The translations under genes were made by a program, and so were the position numbers. The notes under the pieces are model-generated. The model made no database searches and was not told the origin of the DNA. It worked only from the letters and a program-made list of their open reading frames with translations. From Actinoplanes sp. DH11 (GTDB lineage: Bacteria; Actinomycetota; Actinomycetes; Mycobacteriales; Micromonosporaceae), in contig NZ_JAHWGU010000029.1 in NCBI RefSeq assembly GCF_020873875.1, positions 47,335 to 111,334 on the forward strand: DNA of 64,000 bases, read 5' to 3'. This document shows positions 9,501 through 17,774 of this stretch, piece after piece (position 1 is the first letter of the stretch; each line of letters begins with the position of its first letter).

Positions 9501-10452
9501 GCGACAGGATCTGCAGCTCGCGGGCGCGACCGGTGAAGCAGCCGGTGGTGGCCCCGTCGTCGAGGGAGCTGTGCCCGGAGGCCCGGCTGAGGAAGTGCAC
9601 CGCGTCCAGCGCCTCGTCCAGGTCGTCGAGGAACGGCCGCAGCGCCGTGTCGATCCGGGTGCCGGTCCGGCGCCGTACGCTGCCGGTGTATGCGGTGTTC
9701 GGAAAGAACGGCAGGTCGTCGGGGACCGCGCTGATGTCGATGCGGGTCGCCGTGACCTGCTGGCCGAGCCTGCCTCCGGCGGCCGCGGCCCAGGCCACCG
9801 TGCGCCGGATCCGCTGCGCCACCGTGGTGATCGGCGCGTGCCGGTACGACGAGTCGATGTCCAGCTCGCCGCCGGCCAGCGCCGTGTTGACCCGGGTGAC
9901 GGCCTCGCTGAACCGGCCGCCGAACGCCCGCTGCGCCGGCGCGCACGCCGAGATCACCCAGACCCGTGGCTGCTCGTCGCCGAGTTCCTGCAGCCAGTTC
10001 AGCCGGGCCGCGCCACCAGCGAAGCACAGGTCGAGCAGGAACAGGGTCGTCGGCGCCCGGTCACCGGCGTCGGTCACCCAGCGGATCCACCGTTCCACCT
10101 CGGTGGACTCGTCGTGCGCGCCGTCCGCGCCCACCACCTGCAGGAACCGGTCCCGGACCAGGGTGCCGTGGCTGAGCACGTGCACGACCAGCACGTCCGA
10201 CGGCCCGCACTCCGCGATGGCCTGCCGCACCGCCGCCCCGAGCGCGGCCGCCGGCGGGGCCGGATCGAGCAGCGTGCACTCATATCCCAGCCGCCCGAAC
10301 GACGCGGCCACCGCACGTGCCTGCGCCGGCGCGTCGCCGAGCGACTCCCAGCCCCGATCGGGCCCTTCCTCGGCCACCCCGCCCGGCTCACCGAACTGTC
10401 CGATGCCGACGCACAGAGCCCGGCGCCGCGGCCCTTCCGGTGACCCGAGCAC
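6517..10452 (-). CDS. Caspase-like / STAND NTPase / propeller / dual lipoyl fusion
   Basis: A 1311-residue multidomain protein. Residues 8-245 form a caspase-like (C14) peptidase with the catalytic dyad His95 in HVLSHG and Cys143 in LDLCFAGG. A P-loop NTPase of the STAND/NACHT type follows, with Walker A GSPGAGKS (Lys339) and Walker B VIVVDALDEA (Asp425). A helical region then leads to WD40-like propeller repeats at about residues 780-1060. The C-terminus holds two lipoyl/biotinyl domains (about 1101-1180 and 1230-1308), each with the swivelling STDKVDTE loop, so Lys1143 and Lys1272 are the predicted lipoylation sites. An Ala/Pro-rich linker joins them, as in dehydrogenase E2 subunits. The GTG start has GGAGGG in front. 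Caspase-STAND-propeller architecture suggests a regulated-death or defence protease; the lipoyl pair is the surprise. Domain calls are firm, the role is inferred. Confidence 0.93.
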   Translation of the reverse strand: MLGSPEGPRRRALCVGIGQFGEPGGVAEEGPDRGWESLGDAPAQARAVAASFGRLGYECTLLDPAPPAAALGAAVRQAIAECGPSDVLVVHVLSHGTLVRDRFLQVVGADGAHDESTEVERWIRWVTDAGDRAPTTLFLLDLCFAGGAARLNWLQELGDEQPRVWVISACAPAQRAFGGRFSEAVTRVNTALAGGELDIDSSYRHAPITTVAQRIRRTVAWAAAAGGRLGQQVTATRIDISAVPDDLPFFPNTAYTGSVRRRTGTRIDTALRPFLDDLDEALDAVHFLSRASGHSSLDDGATTGCFTGRARELQILSPWVNLQDEVGLRVVTGSPGAGKSALIGVLVCAAHPKLRAATSAIWEKISQWPYQNEVFAAVHARRRGLEQVVASIAHQLTGDPAAAMSAPELVRLIAAYPNPPVIVVDALDEAIDGERIMTELLLPLHGTRCKGRPVRLLVGMRPWEQFQPLIEAAGAGLVDLDDVRPRQLQDDLTTYVFDLLRTDRRWNQGHSGGAAYTIAHTVAKRLTENVDRDWGAFLVAGLFAGHVLSTQAEPLTDNAQAEALGRTVPRSLPGLLELDLRTRGLGDDVRAVLHALAHAKGEGMPAETLRYVAGGGGGLFEALDAVRFYLRHGADPAEGTTLYRLFHQGLADHLLPALDAGAVLDRLLSSLASPAEPEVRRWDVASPYLLRNAADHAHQAQRIEEVLTDPGYLMTAEPAVVGGALDAAPEPVARTIGAAYRETAGIADPAQRRFLFALLAVRAGRHDLAARIGTLPGQDPLPWRPVRVSDASGDHRVTAVGFGMWQGRRAVIVGSAGGTVRAYDFRTGAVRFRARLRHTHPVAAVVVGSAFGTTVLASVDEDGRLHLHDATTGHPVADPILARRQTRGLSLVEIAGRPAVLLLPDAGAPVLLDLRSGRRWGVLDEPVLPVQALLIGHRVYWAGRLIADDHQAAFVSGHGIVRTLPHPDPVSAVTVGARDGVPLLVTGTEAGEIRSWDLLTGARYGTVRLPGPVRGLLLGDGGELVATTGEHLVALLPADPGESVPAAGAGAGESVRAGAGTETLARRYVALAGEVRQDEVQPLLWGKAAAPVPVPVPSSSFTIAVTMPQLGQAMTEGVVTRWLKQEGDTVEIDEPLLEVSTDKVDTELPAPAGGVLIKITVAEDEAAPVGAELAVVEMRQPVPGVPEPAEEPPAAPPAAPPAAPSAALLAASPDASQAASPDASPASPGEEIVVLMPGLGESVLEGTVTRWLKRVGETVDLEEPLVEVSTDKVDTEVPSPAAGVLTRILVPEDEHAEIGSGLAVIVTGGGA

Positions 10453-10522
10453 GACCCTCCCTCACCTGACCGGGCTCTCACCCTCACCGATGGTGAGCGA
10501 GGCCGTCAAGGGTGGACCAGGT

Positions 10523-11155
10523 CTAGATCCAGCGGATGACCTCGTCCGGGGCGGGTCGCTCGGCCGGGCGGAAATCCGTGCCTTTCGTGTACGCCACCGG
10601 CGTGAGCACCGCCTGTGCGAGCGTTTCGTAGTCCAGTCCCAGGATCTCGGCCACCTCCCGCTCGCGGGCGAGGTGCATCGACGTCCACGCGGTGCCCAGC
10701 CCCCGGGCCCGGGCGGCCAGCATGAAGCTCCACGTGGCCGGGATGACGTTGCTCATGCCGGCGACCGCCCACTCCCGGCTGGGACCTTCGTTGCAGGCCA
10801 GCACGAGCACCGGCGCGTCGCCCATGTGCTCGCCCAGGTAGTCGGCGGAGCTTGCCACCCGCCGCTGCACCGCGTCGCGGGCCTCGTCCCCGGTGGGCTT
10901 GCCGGGGTAGCCCGGTGAGGCCTGGTAGCCGGCGTACACCTCGCGGTAGACGTCGCCGATCGCCCGGCGCTTCGCCTCGTCGCGGACCACGACGAACCGC
11001 ATGGTCACGACGTTCGATCCGGACGGTGCCTGCAGGGCCATCGCCACGCACTCGCGGATCGCGTCGTCGGGTACCGGCCGCGTGAGGTCGAGGCGTTTGC
11101 GGACCGCCCGCGTGGTGGAGAGCAACTGGTCCGGGTCAAGGTCGAGCAAGGTCAT
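10523..11155 (-). CDS. Nitroreductase family protein
   Basis: A 210-residue flavin-dependent reductase of the nitroreductase fold. It shows the N-terminal RAVRKRLDLTRPVP segment, the FMN-contacting ALQAPSGSN loop, and later AARARGLGTAW and EILGL motifs. Such enzymes reduce nitro groups, quinones or similar acceptors with NAD(P)H. I place the start at the ATG at 11155, preceded by AAGGTGA, which leaves 10 bases after the MerR stop; an in-frame upstream start would overlap MerR. MerR and this gene form a two-gene unit divergent from an exporter, which fits a response to a redox-active or toxic small molecule. Confidence 0.88.
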   Translation of the reverse strand: MTLLDLDPDQLLSTTRAVRKRLDLTRPVPDDAIRECVAMALQAPSGSNVVTMRFVVVRDEAKRRAIGDVYREVYAGYQASPGYPGKPTGDEARDAVQRRVASSADYLGEHMGDAPVLVLACNEGPSREWAVAGMSNVIPATWSFMLAARARGLGTAWTSMHLAREREVAEILGLDYETLAQAVLTPVAYTKGTDFRPAERPAPDEVIRWI

Positions 11156-11165
11156 TCCGGTCACC

Positions 11166-11570
11166 TTAGGGTCGAGGATCATTGCGGTACGCGCTTTCGG
11201 TCGTGGCCGTGAGGGATCGGTCCATCGCGTCGATGTACCGGGTGATGGCGTGGCAGTGGTGCTCCAGCAGCGCGATGCGCTCGGTCATCCGGTCGCGCTC
11301 CCGGACGAGCATCTCGCGCAGTTCAGGGTCGGGATCGGCGACCACGATCTCCTGCGGCTGGTTGAGGCAGGGCAGCATGCTGCCGATGATGCGGGTGGGA
11401 ATGCCGGAGTCGAGCAGACCGCGGATCTTCCGCACCCGGTCCACCAGGTACTCGTCGTACTCGCGGTAACCGTTCGGCTGCCGCGTGGGCGTGATGAGCC
11501 CTTGCTCCTCGTAGTAGCGGAGCATGCGCGTCGGGACTTCGGTGCGTTTCGCCAGCTCACCAATCTTCAT
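11166..11570 (-). CDS. MerR family transcriptional regulator
   Basis: A 134-residue regulator. The N-terminal winged helix MKIGELAKRTEVPTRMLRYYEEQGLI is the canonical MerR reader head, followed by NGYREYDE and a long dimerization helix ending in a short effector region. No metal-binding cysteine cluster is present (one Cys in the MLPCLNQ loop and one in HHCH), so an organic ligand is more likely than a metal, though this is only inference. The start at 11570 is set by GGAGG five bases upstream. It probably controls itself, the nitroreductase and the divergent MFS exporter through the palindrome at 11648-11662. Confidence 0.92.
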   Translation of the reverse strand: MKIGELAKRTEVPTRMLRYYEEQGLITPTRQPNGYREYDEYLVDRVRKIRGLLDSGIPTRIIGSMLPCLNQPQEIVVADPDPELREMLVRERDRMTERIALLEHHCHAITRYIDAMDRSLTATTESAYRNDPRP

Positions 11571-11647
11571 GACCACCTCCGCCGCAACGTTACAGTCATG
11601 TCAAGGTTCACGGGGTGTGATCGGTCCCTCGTCGCTCACGGTTGACA

Positions 11648-11662
11648 TTCACATGATGTGAA
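11648..11662. promoter_or_regulatory. Putative MerR operator
   Basis: A perfect 7-1-7 inverted repeat, TTCACATGATGTGAA, lies in the 148-bp divergent region between merR and the exporter, just after a TTGACA hexamer. MerR proteins bind such dyads between promoter elements. The binding protein is inferred from position only. Confidence 0.6.
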
Positions 11663-11718
11663 GGTTGCACCATGGTCGCCGATCGCTCTTCCGACTTACC
11701 GAGACAGTGAGCACGCAC

Positions 11719-13215
11719 ATGACCACCACCGCATCGAAAGCCGACGCCGCCGATCCGGCATCGACGGACCACTCCGGCGACCGGCTCCCCCCGGGTGTCG
11801 CCCTGGTGATCGGGATCCTGATCGTCTCGACGTTCATCGTCTTCCTCAACGAGTTGCTCCTGGGCGTCGCCCTGCCCACGCTGATCGAGGACTTCGGCGT
11901 CAGCCCGAGCACCGGGCAGTGGGTCACGACCGGATTCCTGCTGACCATGGCGGTGCTGATCCCGGCCAGCAGTTTCGTGATGCGGCGGTTCCACCTGCGA
12001 ACGGTCTTCCTGGTCGCGCTGTCACTGTTCATCGCCGGGACGACACTCGCCGCGATCGCGCCGACGTTCGGCGCCCTGGTGGCCGGCCGGATCATCCAGG
12101 CGTCCGGCACCGCCGTCTTCCTGCCCCTGCTGATGACCACGACCATGCGCCTGGTCCCGGTCGCTCGTCGCGGCCAGATGATGGCGATCACGACGGCCGT
12201 CCCCTCCGTGGCGCCGGCGCTCGGCCCGGCACTGTCCGGTCTCGTGCTGTCCGCACTGAGCTGGCGCTGGCTGTTCATCCTGATGCTGCCGATCGCCATC
12301 GCCGCCTTGGCCTTGGGAGCGTGGAAGCTGCCCAACGTCACCACCCCGGAACCGGTGACCCTGGACCTGCTGTCGCTGCTGCTGTCCGCGGTCGGGTTCG
12401 GCGGTCTGGTCTACGGACTCTCCCTGCTCGGCGAGGCGTCCGCCGGGCACGCCCCGATCCCGCCGTACCTGCCGATCGCGGTGGGCCTGGCGGGCCTGGT
12501 GGCGTTCGTCCTCCGCCAGATCCCACTGCAGCGTCGCGACAGCGCGTTCCTGGACATGCGGATCTTTCTGCGGAAGTCGTTCGCCCTGCCGATCCTGGTG
12601 ATGGTCTTCGTCGCGGGCAACGGGATCGGGCTGCTGGTCGTTCTGCCGCTGGTGCTGACCAACGTCACCGGCCTGAACACCTTGCAGCTCGGCCTCTTCC
12701 TGATCCCCGGCGGCGCTGCGATCTCGATCGTGGCGACCCTGAGCGGCCGGGTCTACGACCGCTTCGGGCCGCGCCCGCTGGTCATCCCGGGTGCGATCGT
12801 CTGGCTGGCCGTCCTGTGGTTCCTCAGCCGGGTCGATGAGAGCACGAGCGTGGTCACGCTGATCGTCGCCTGGCTGGTGTTCACCAGTGCCATGGCCGCC
12901 ATGTGGGCCCCGCTCACGACGAGTGCGATGAGCGGCCTGCCGAACGAGCTCTTCCCGCACGGCAGCGCGGCCTTCTCCACCATTCAGCAGCTCGCCGGTG
13001 CCGCCTTCGGCGCGGTGTTCATCTCCGCCTACACCATCGGTTCCGGTGCCCGGGACGCCGGCGTGCTCAGCACGGCCCAGGCAGAGTCCGCCGGACACGC
13101 CGCCTTCCTGACCGCCTGGGCCATCGGCCTGCTCGTGCTGGCCGGCGCCTTCTTCGTCCGCCGGGCACCGAGTCCGGCCACCGACGGAGCGGCCGGCGAG
13201 ACGGCGGCCCGGTGA
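11719..13215 (+). CDS. MFS drug exporter, DHA2 (14-helix) type
   Basis: A 498-residue proton-coupled exporter of the major facilitator superfamily, cytoplasmic membrane. About fourteen hydrophobic segments can be counted. The DHA2 pattern LGVALPTLIEDFGVSPSTGQWV in helix 1 and the loop after it, and the helix 5 drug-antiport motif around VPSVAPALGPALSGLVL, place it with LmrB/QacA-like multidrug transporters. I chose the ATG at 11719 rather than the TTG at 11665, since the extra 18 residues look non-coding; the ribosome site is weak either way. It is divergent from MerR and followed after 31 bases by the flavin monooxygenase remnant, suggesting a resistance or detoxification unit. Confidence 0.9.
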   Translation: MTTTASKADAADPASTDHSGDRLPPGVALVIGILIVSTFIVFLNELLLGVALPTLIEDFGVSPSTGQWVTTGFLLTMAVLIPASSFVMRRFHLRTVFLVALSLFIAGTTLAAIAPTFGALVAGRIIQASGTAVFLPLLMTTTMRLVPVARRGQMMAITTAVPSVAPALGPALSGLVLSALSWRWLFILMLPIAIAALALGAWKLPNVTTPEPVTLDLLSLLLSAVGFGGLVYGLSLLGEASAGHAPIPPYLPIAVGLAGLVAFVLRQIPLQRRDSAFLDMRIFLRKSFALPILVMVFVAGNGIGLLVVLPLVLTNVTGLNTLQLGLFLIPGGAAISIVATLSGRVYDRFGPRPLVIPGAIVWLAVLWFLSRVDESTSVVTLIVAWLVFTSAMAAMWAPLTTSAMSGLPNELFPHGSAAFSTIQQLAGAAFGAVFISAYTIGSGARDAGVLSTAQAESAGHAAFLTAWAIGLLVLAGAFFVRRAPSPATDGAAGETAAR

Positions 13216-13246
13216 CCACGACACGACACGACAGCGGGGGAACGAC

Positions 13247-14592
13247 GTGACCGCACGGCAGATGATCCTGGGAACCATGCTCGGATCCAGCTACGGCGCC
13301 CTCGCCGGCGCGTGGCGGGCACCCGGCATCGATCCCGGGAATTTCACCAGCACCGACGCCCAGGTGCGTATCTCCCGGACCGCGGAGCGCGGCGGGTTCG
13401 CCTTCATGTTCCTGCCCGACTTCGCGGCGGTCCGGGGTGGTGAGGAGCACGCCGGCCTGAGCATGACCATGGACCCGATGCTCGCCCTCGCCGCGGTCGC
13501 CCGGGAAACCTCGAAGGTCGGTCTCGTCGCGACGGGATCCACGACGTTCCAGGAGCCGTACAACCTGGCCCGGCAGTACAAGGCGCTCGATGTGATGAGC
13601 CACGGGCGGGCCGGCTGGAATGCCGTGACCACCAGCGACCCCGCGGTCGCCGCGAACTACGGCAGGCCGGTCGCGGATCGATCCGAGCGGTACCACGCGC
13701 CCACGAGACGATCCAGCTCGTCCAGGCCCTCTGGGGCAGCTGGGGAAGGGACGCCTGGATCGGGGATCAGGCCTCCGGGCGCTACTTCGACCCGGCGCAG
13801 GTCCGGCCGGTCAACCTGCGGGGCGATCACGTGGCGACCCGAGGTCCGCTGCCGATCCCGCCGTCCGAGCAGGGCCAGCCGGTGATCTTCACCGCCGGCG
13901 GGCCCAGCCCGCACCTGCTGTCCATCGCGGGCCGGTACGCGAACGGCTTCATCGCCGAGGTCTGGACGATCGAGGAGGCCCGGGCGCAGCGGGCGATGGT
14001 CCGCGAGGCCGCCCGAGCGGCCGGGCGTGACCCCGACGAGATCAAGTACTTCGCCGGGGTCATGACGACCGTCGCCGCGACCGTCCGGGAGGGTCTGGAT
14101 CGCCGGATGGCCGTGACCGGCGACGTCGCCCCGCAACGGGTCCGCATGCTCGGTCAGATGCTCGGCCTCCGGCTCGAACCGAGCCGGATCGACGACCCGC
14201 TGACGGCCGACGAACTCGCGCGCGCCTATGCCGCACCCGTCGACCCGCGCTCGGAGATCGCGTTGCGGGTGGCGCGGGAAGGGTGGTCGGTGCGTGACAT
14301 CCTCGCCCACGGCGTCATCGACTTCCACCCGACCGTCGTCGGCCCGGGCGACCTCATCGCCGATCACTTGCAGGACTGGTTCGAGGCCGAGGCCGCGGAC
14401 GGCTTCTGGGTGATCCCGGACCTCGCCGAGTCCGGCCTGGACGCTTTCGTCGACAACGTCGTCCCGATCCTGCGCCAGCGCGGTGTCTACCCCCGGGACT
14501 ACGTGGGGTCGACGCTGCGGGAGAACCTCGGCCTGCCCGCGCAGTACGGCCTCGATCCTCGCCTCACCGACCCGGCACAGACGTCGAACTGA
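13247..14592 (+). pseudogene. LLM-class flavin monooxygenase (NtaA/SnaA-like), frameshifted
   Basis: Two reading frames together make one nitrilotriacetate-monooxygenase-like protein of the luciferase-like superfamily. Frame 2 from GTG 13247 gives the N-terminal half (FLPDFAAVRGG, GLVATGSTTFQEPYNLARQYKALD, GRAGWNAVTT). Frame 1 continues from about 13697 with AHETIQLVQALWGSWGRDAW, QPVIFTAGGP and the C-terminal third to 14592. The break lies at about 13690-13703, where one extra C in CCACGCGCCC would restore RYHRAHETIQ. Such enzymes use FMNH2 from a partner reductase to oxygenate small molecules. It is either a recent one-base inactivation or a sequencing error; no other damage is seen. GGGGA precedes the GTG start. 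Confidence 0.85.
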
Positions 14593-14602
14593 GTCCCCGC
14601 AC

Positions 14603-14642
14603 CTCGGTGCCGCGCCCCTGCCGTGCGGGTCGCGGCACCGAG
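14603..14642. terminator. Bidirectional terminator hairpin
   Basis: A perfect 12-bp stem (CTCGGTGCCGCG with its complement) around a 16-base loop lies between the convergent monooxygenase and beta-helix genes, 11 bases past one stop and 8 before the other. It can serve both strands. Confidence 0.75.
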
Positions 14643-14649
14643 CCGGTGC

Positions 14650-16548
14650 TCAGCCGGGGTACGCCGCCAGCCGGGCGGCGGCGGCGAAGCCGGGGACGAC
14701 CTGGTTGGGCCGGGTCGCGTCGACGGCGGCGCCGGTGTCGTTGACGATGTGCCGGATCCCGCCGCCGAAGGCGATGACCGCTGTCGTCATCGACGTGAAC
14801 CGGACGCTGCCGCGCCGCGGTGCCTCGATGGACGTCCAGGCCCGCACCGGGGCACCGGCGAACGTGGAGTCCAGGAACAGCGTGTAGATCGCCGTGCCGG
14901 TCGCCGCGTGCGTGGTCACCCGGGGCGAGACCTGGTACGAGGCGTACCCCTCCCTCGTTCCGTCCGTCCAGGCGGCCTGGTTCGGCGGGTCGTACGGGAA
15001 CTCGCTCTGATAGAAGATGGTCCGGCCGCGCTCACCGTTCCAGACCACCTGATTCTTCTGGTGGTGCTCGACGAACAGGCCGAGGGCTGTCACGTCGGTG
15101 CCGTTCACGACGAGACCGGTGTCGCTGGTGTTGCTCGTCCAGCCGACGCCGGTGCCGTGGTCGGCGCGCCACAGCCAGGAGTCGTCGAGGATGACCCTGC
15201 TCTGGTCGATGCGCAGCGCGGTCCGGGTGGAACCGGCCTGGGCGCCGCCGATCCGGACGAACAGGTCGCTTAGCGTGGTCGGGTCGGTGGCGTCACCGAT
15301 GCCGGTGGCGCCGCCGGTGCCGACCTTGACCAGGACGTCCGTGCCGGGGCTGGCGTCGACGAGCAGGCTGGAGAGGACGACGCCCTTGACGTCGCCAACC
15401 TCGATCGCGGCACGCCCGCCGGTGGGTGCCAGGGTCGCGTACCCCATGCCCATGACGACGGTGCCGGGCCGGGTCACCCTGATCGGGCCGTTCAGGCGGT
15501 AGATCCCGGGGGTGAGGATCAGGTGCTTGCCGGCGGCGAGGGCCGCGTTGATGCCGGCGGCGGTGTCGGTGCCGGGCTTGGCGATGTGGAACCGGGAGAT
15601 CGGCAGGGTGGTGCCGGCGGCCCCCCAGTTCACCCCGGCGGCGTCGGTGCGCGCCTTCGGCACGACGACGGCGTACTCGTCGCCGGTCACGGTGAGGAAC
15701 GGCGCCGGCCGCGACACCGGGGTGGTCGCCAGCGTGGTGATGCCGCGGCCGGTGAGGTCGCTCGCCGGCGCGCCCCGCACCCCGGAGAAGACCAGGTTGG
15801 CCGAGCCGCCGCGCCAGCCGCCGATCTGGCTGTCCCGCACGTAGTACTGCGCCTGGCCCGGTCCGGCGTCGCCGCCGCTGTTGACGGTGCCGCTGACCCG
15901 GCTGTCGGCCATCACGGTGCCGAAGAGCGTGGCACCGTAGGCGCCGTTGAGGTCGAGGTCGCCCCGGATGTCGACGCGGCGCAGCGAGGACGCCTGGGAG
16001 GTCGCCCAGCGCATGGTGTGTGCCGGCGCGACGCCTTCGGGCCTGGCCCGCTGGGCGTCGGCACCCACCGGCCGCTGGATCGGGTTGATCGAGAGGTTCG
16101 CCAGCGACCGGTAGAAGTTCGTCAGCCCGTCGGAGCTTCCGTCGGCGTTCTGCCGCGGCTCGGAGTGCAGCGCGCCGTTGATCCGGACGCTGGTGGGCGA
16201 GGCCCCCAGCCCGGCGATCGAGGTGTAGTAGCCGACCTCGCTGTTGACGATGCCGGTGGCGGTGGCGGGGTTGTCCTGGCCGGCGGCGCTGCCGTAGGTC
16301 CCCGGCTTGAAGTACACCGCGTGCCGGTTGCCACTGAACTCCGGCTCCGCCGAGATGCTCCGCAGGTAGGCGTTGATCTCGTCGACCGGCGTACGCGTGT
16401 CGAAGATCTTGACGTTGGGCCCGAAGTCCGGGGCGCTCGCGGCCTGCGCTGACGGGGCGGGCCCGGCGACCGCGAGGATGCCGGAGGCCGCGAGGACAGC
16501 GAGGGTCACGCCTCCCCGCCCGCTCCTGGTGCTTGTCGACTGTGTCAC
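14650..16548 (-). CDS. Secreted right-handed beta-helix protein (GH55/pectate-lyase-like)
   Basis: A 632-residue exported protein. A signal peptide (basic start, then GGVTLAVLAASGILAVAGPAPSAQA) precedes a conserved opening PDFGPNVKIFDTRTPVDEI and motifs VYFKPGTYG, VGYYTSIAGLGASP and NLSINPIQ. This family is often labelled adenylyl cyclase or coagulation-factor-like in actinobacterial genomes, but the repeat pattern is that of a parallel beta-helix as in GH55 and pectate lyases. The substrate is unknown, presumably a polysaccharide. I chose GTG 16548 because AGGAG sits five bases before it; an ATG at 16569 with CCGGAG is the alternative. It is the last gene of the reductase-P450 operon. Confidence 0.8.
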   Translation of the reverse strand: MTQSTSTRSGRGGVTLAVLAASGILAVAGPAPSAQAASAPDFGPNVKIFDTRTPVDEINAYLRSISAEPEFSGNRHAVYFKPGTYGSAAGQDNPATATGIVNSEVGYYTSIAGLGASPTSVRINGALHSEPRQNADGSSDGLTNFYRSLANLSINPIQRPVGADAQRARPEGVAPAHTMRWATSQASSLRRVDIRGDLDLNGAYGATLFGTVMADSRVSGTVNSGGDAGPGQAQYYVRDSQIGGWRGGSANLVFSGVRGAPASDLTGRGITTLATTPVSRPAPFLTVTGDEYAVVVPKARTDAAGVNWGAAGTTLPISRFHIAKPGTDTAAGINAALAAGKHLILTPGIYRLNGPIRVTRPGTVVMGMGYATLAPTGGRAAIEVGDVKGVVLSSLLVDASPGTDVLVKVGTGGATGIGDATDPTTLSDLFVRIGGAQAGSTRTALRIDQSRVILDDSWLWRADHGTGVGWTSNTSDTGLVVNGTDVTALGLFVEHHQKNQVVWNGERGRTIFYQSEFPYDPPNQAAWTDGTREGYASYQVSPRVTTHAATGTAIYTLFLDSTFAGAPVRAWTSIEAPRRGSVRFTSMTTAVIAFGGGIRHIVNDTGAAVDATRPNQVVPGFAAAARLAAYPG

Positions 16549-16574
16549 GGATTCTCCTGTCATACGCATGTTCG

Positions 16575-17762
16575 TCAGCTCCGGTGCAGCCGGATCGGGA
16601 TGCTGCGCCAGGCACGCAGGGTGTTGTTGTGGTGCCGGCGCACCGGCCCGGCCAGTTCGAGGCGGGTCACCCGGCGGGCCAGGGCGGTCAGCAGGGAGGC
16701 GGCTTCCAGTCGGGCGATGTGCTGGCCGACGCATTGGTGCAGGCCCATGCCGAACCCGACGTGCCCGGACGGGTCGCGGCCCAGGTCGAAGCGGTCCGGG
16801 TCGTCCCAGCGGCGCGGGTCCCGGTTGGCGGCGCCGAGGAACATCAGGATCTTCGCGCCCTCCGGGATCGTGGTCCCGTCCACGGTGACGTCGGTGGTGG
16901 CGGTCCGGAAGAACGTCTGCACCGGCGACTCCCAGCGCACCGCCTCGTCGAAGGCCACCCGCGCCAGCGACGGCTGGTCGCGCAGCCGCTGCCACTGTGC
17001 CGGGTTGGTGGCGAAGGCGTAGAGCACCGCGGACAGCCCGTGCACGGTGGTGTCGACGCCCGCGGACAGCAGGGAGCGCACCACCAGCGGCGCCTGCTCT
17101 CCGGTGAGTTCGCCCCGGTCGGCGGCGGCCCAGATGTCGGCGCCGAACCCGCCGGGGGTGAGCACGTCTCGGGCGCACTGCGCGTTCACCCAGGCGGACA
17201 GCCCGGCGATCCGGGGGTTGCCCTGGGCGACCAGGTCGTTGGGCGGGCCGAACGCGTTGAACAGGTGATCGCCGTAGGGCAGCAGGTTGGCCCGGCCCTC
17301 GGCGGGGATGCCGACGGCGTCCGGGAAGACCCGCAGCGGGAAGGCCTCCGCCAGGCCCGGCACCGCGTCGAGGGTGCCGCCGCCGTCGAGCACCCGGTCC
17401 ACCAGCGCGTCCGCCTCGGCGGCCCACCTGTCCCGCAGCCGGTGCAGCGATCGCGGCCCGATGATCTTCGTGAGGACCCGGCGCGGGGCGTCGTGGTGCG
17501 GCGGGTCGGCCTCGAGCAGCAGGCTGGGCGGGCGCCACGGTTTCTCGTACCGGAAATTGCTGAGCCCGACACCGGCGCCGGACTGGAAGCGTTGCCAGTC
17601 GGTGAGCGCGGCGTGCACGTGCTCGTACCGGGCCAGCGCGTAGGTGTCGTAGCGGGCGAGGCGCACGACCGGGCCGGCCTCGCGCAGTTTCTCGTGCAGC
17701 GGTCCCGGGTCCTCGAGGTTCGCGTGGTCGAACGGGTCGGCGTCACTGTCCGGTGTCAGCAC
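16575..17762 (-). CDS. Cytochrome P450
   Basis: A 395-residue bacterial class I P450, soluble. The haem loop FGMGLHQCVG contains the cysteine ligand, the I-helix motif is AGVDTT with the conserved acid and threonine, and the K-helix ExxR is EAVR. Overall character (SNFRYEKPWRPPSLLLEADPP) resembles the CYP199/aromatic-acid O-demethylase group rather than macrolide hydroxylases, which I infer from memory of those sequences. GTG at 17762 has AAAGGAG eight bases ahead. It starts 12 bases after the PDR-type reductase, its likely electron donor, so the two form a two-component monooxygenase. Confidence 0.93.
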   Translation of the reverse strand: MLTPDSDADPFDHANLEDPGPLHEKLREAGPVVRLARYDTYALARYEHVHAALTDWQRFQSGAGVGLSNFRYEKPWRPPSLLLEADPPHHDAPRRVLTKIIGPRSLHRLRDRWAAEADALVDRVLDGGGTLDAVPGLAEAFPLRVFPDAVGIPAEGRANLLPYGDHLFNAFGPPNDLVAQGNPRIAGLSAWVNAQCARDVLTPGGFGADIWAAADRGELTGEQAPLVVRSLLSAGVDTTVHGLSAVLYAFATNPAQWQRLRDQPSLARVAFDEAVRWESPVQTFFRTATTDVTVDGTTIPEGAKILMFLGAANRDPRRWDDPDRFDLGRDPSGHVGFGMGLHQCVGQHIARLEAASLLTALARRVTRLELAGPVRRHHNNTLRAWRSIPIRLHRS

Positions 17763-17774
17763 GGCACGCTCCTT

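Noticed and set aside
8494..10443. A 649-codon plus-strand frame opposite the caspase fusion
   Set aside because: It has no domain, while the minus strand carries catalytic, Walker and propeller motifs throughout.
11672..11710. A 12-codon leader peptide before the MFS exporter
   Set aside because: A short frame exists, but it has no ribosome site, no run of one codon and no paired hairpins that would suggest attenuation.
14650..17538. A 962-codon version of the beta-helix gene
   Set aside because: The first 330 codons read out of frame through the P450 gene. A signal peptide and a strong ribosome site start the real gene at 16548.
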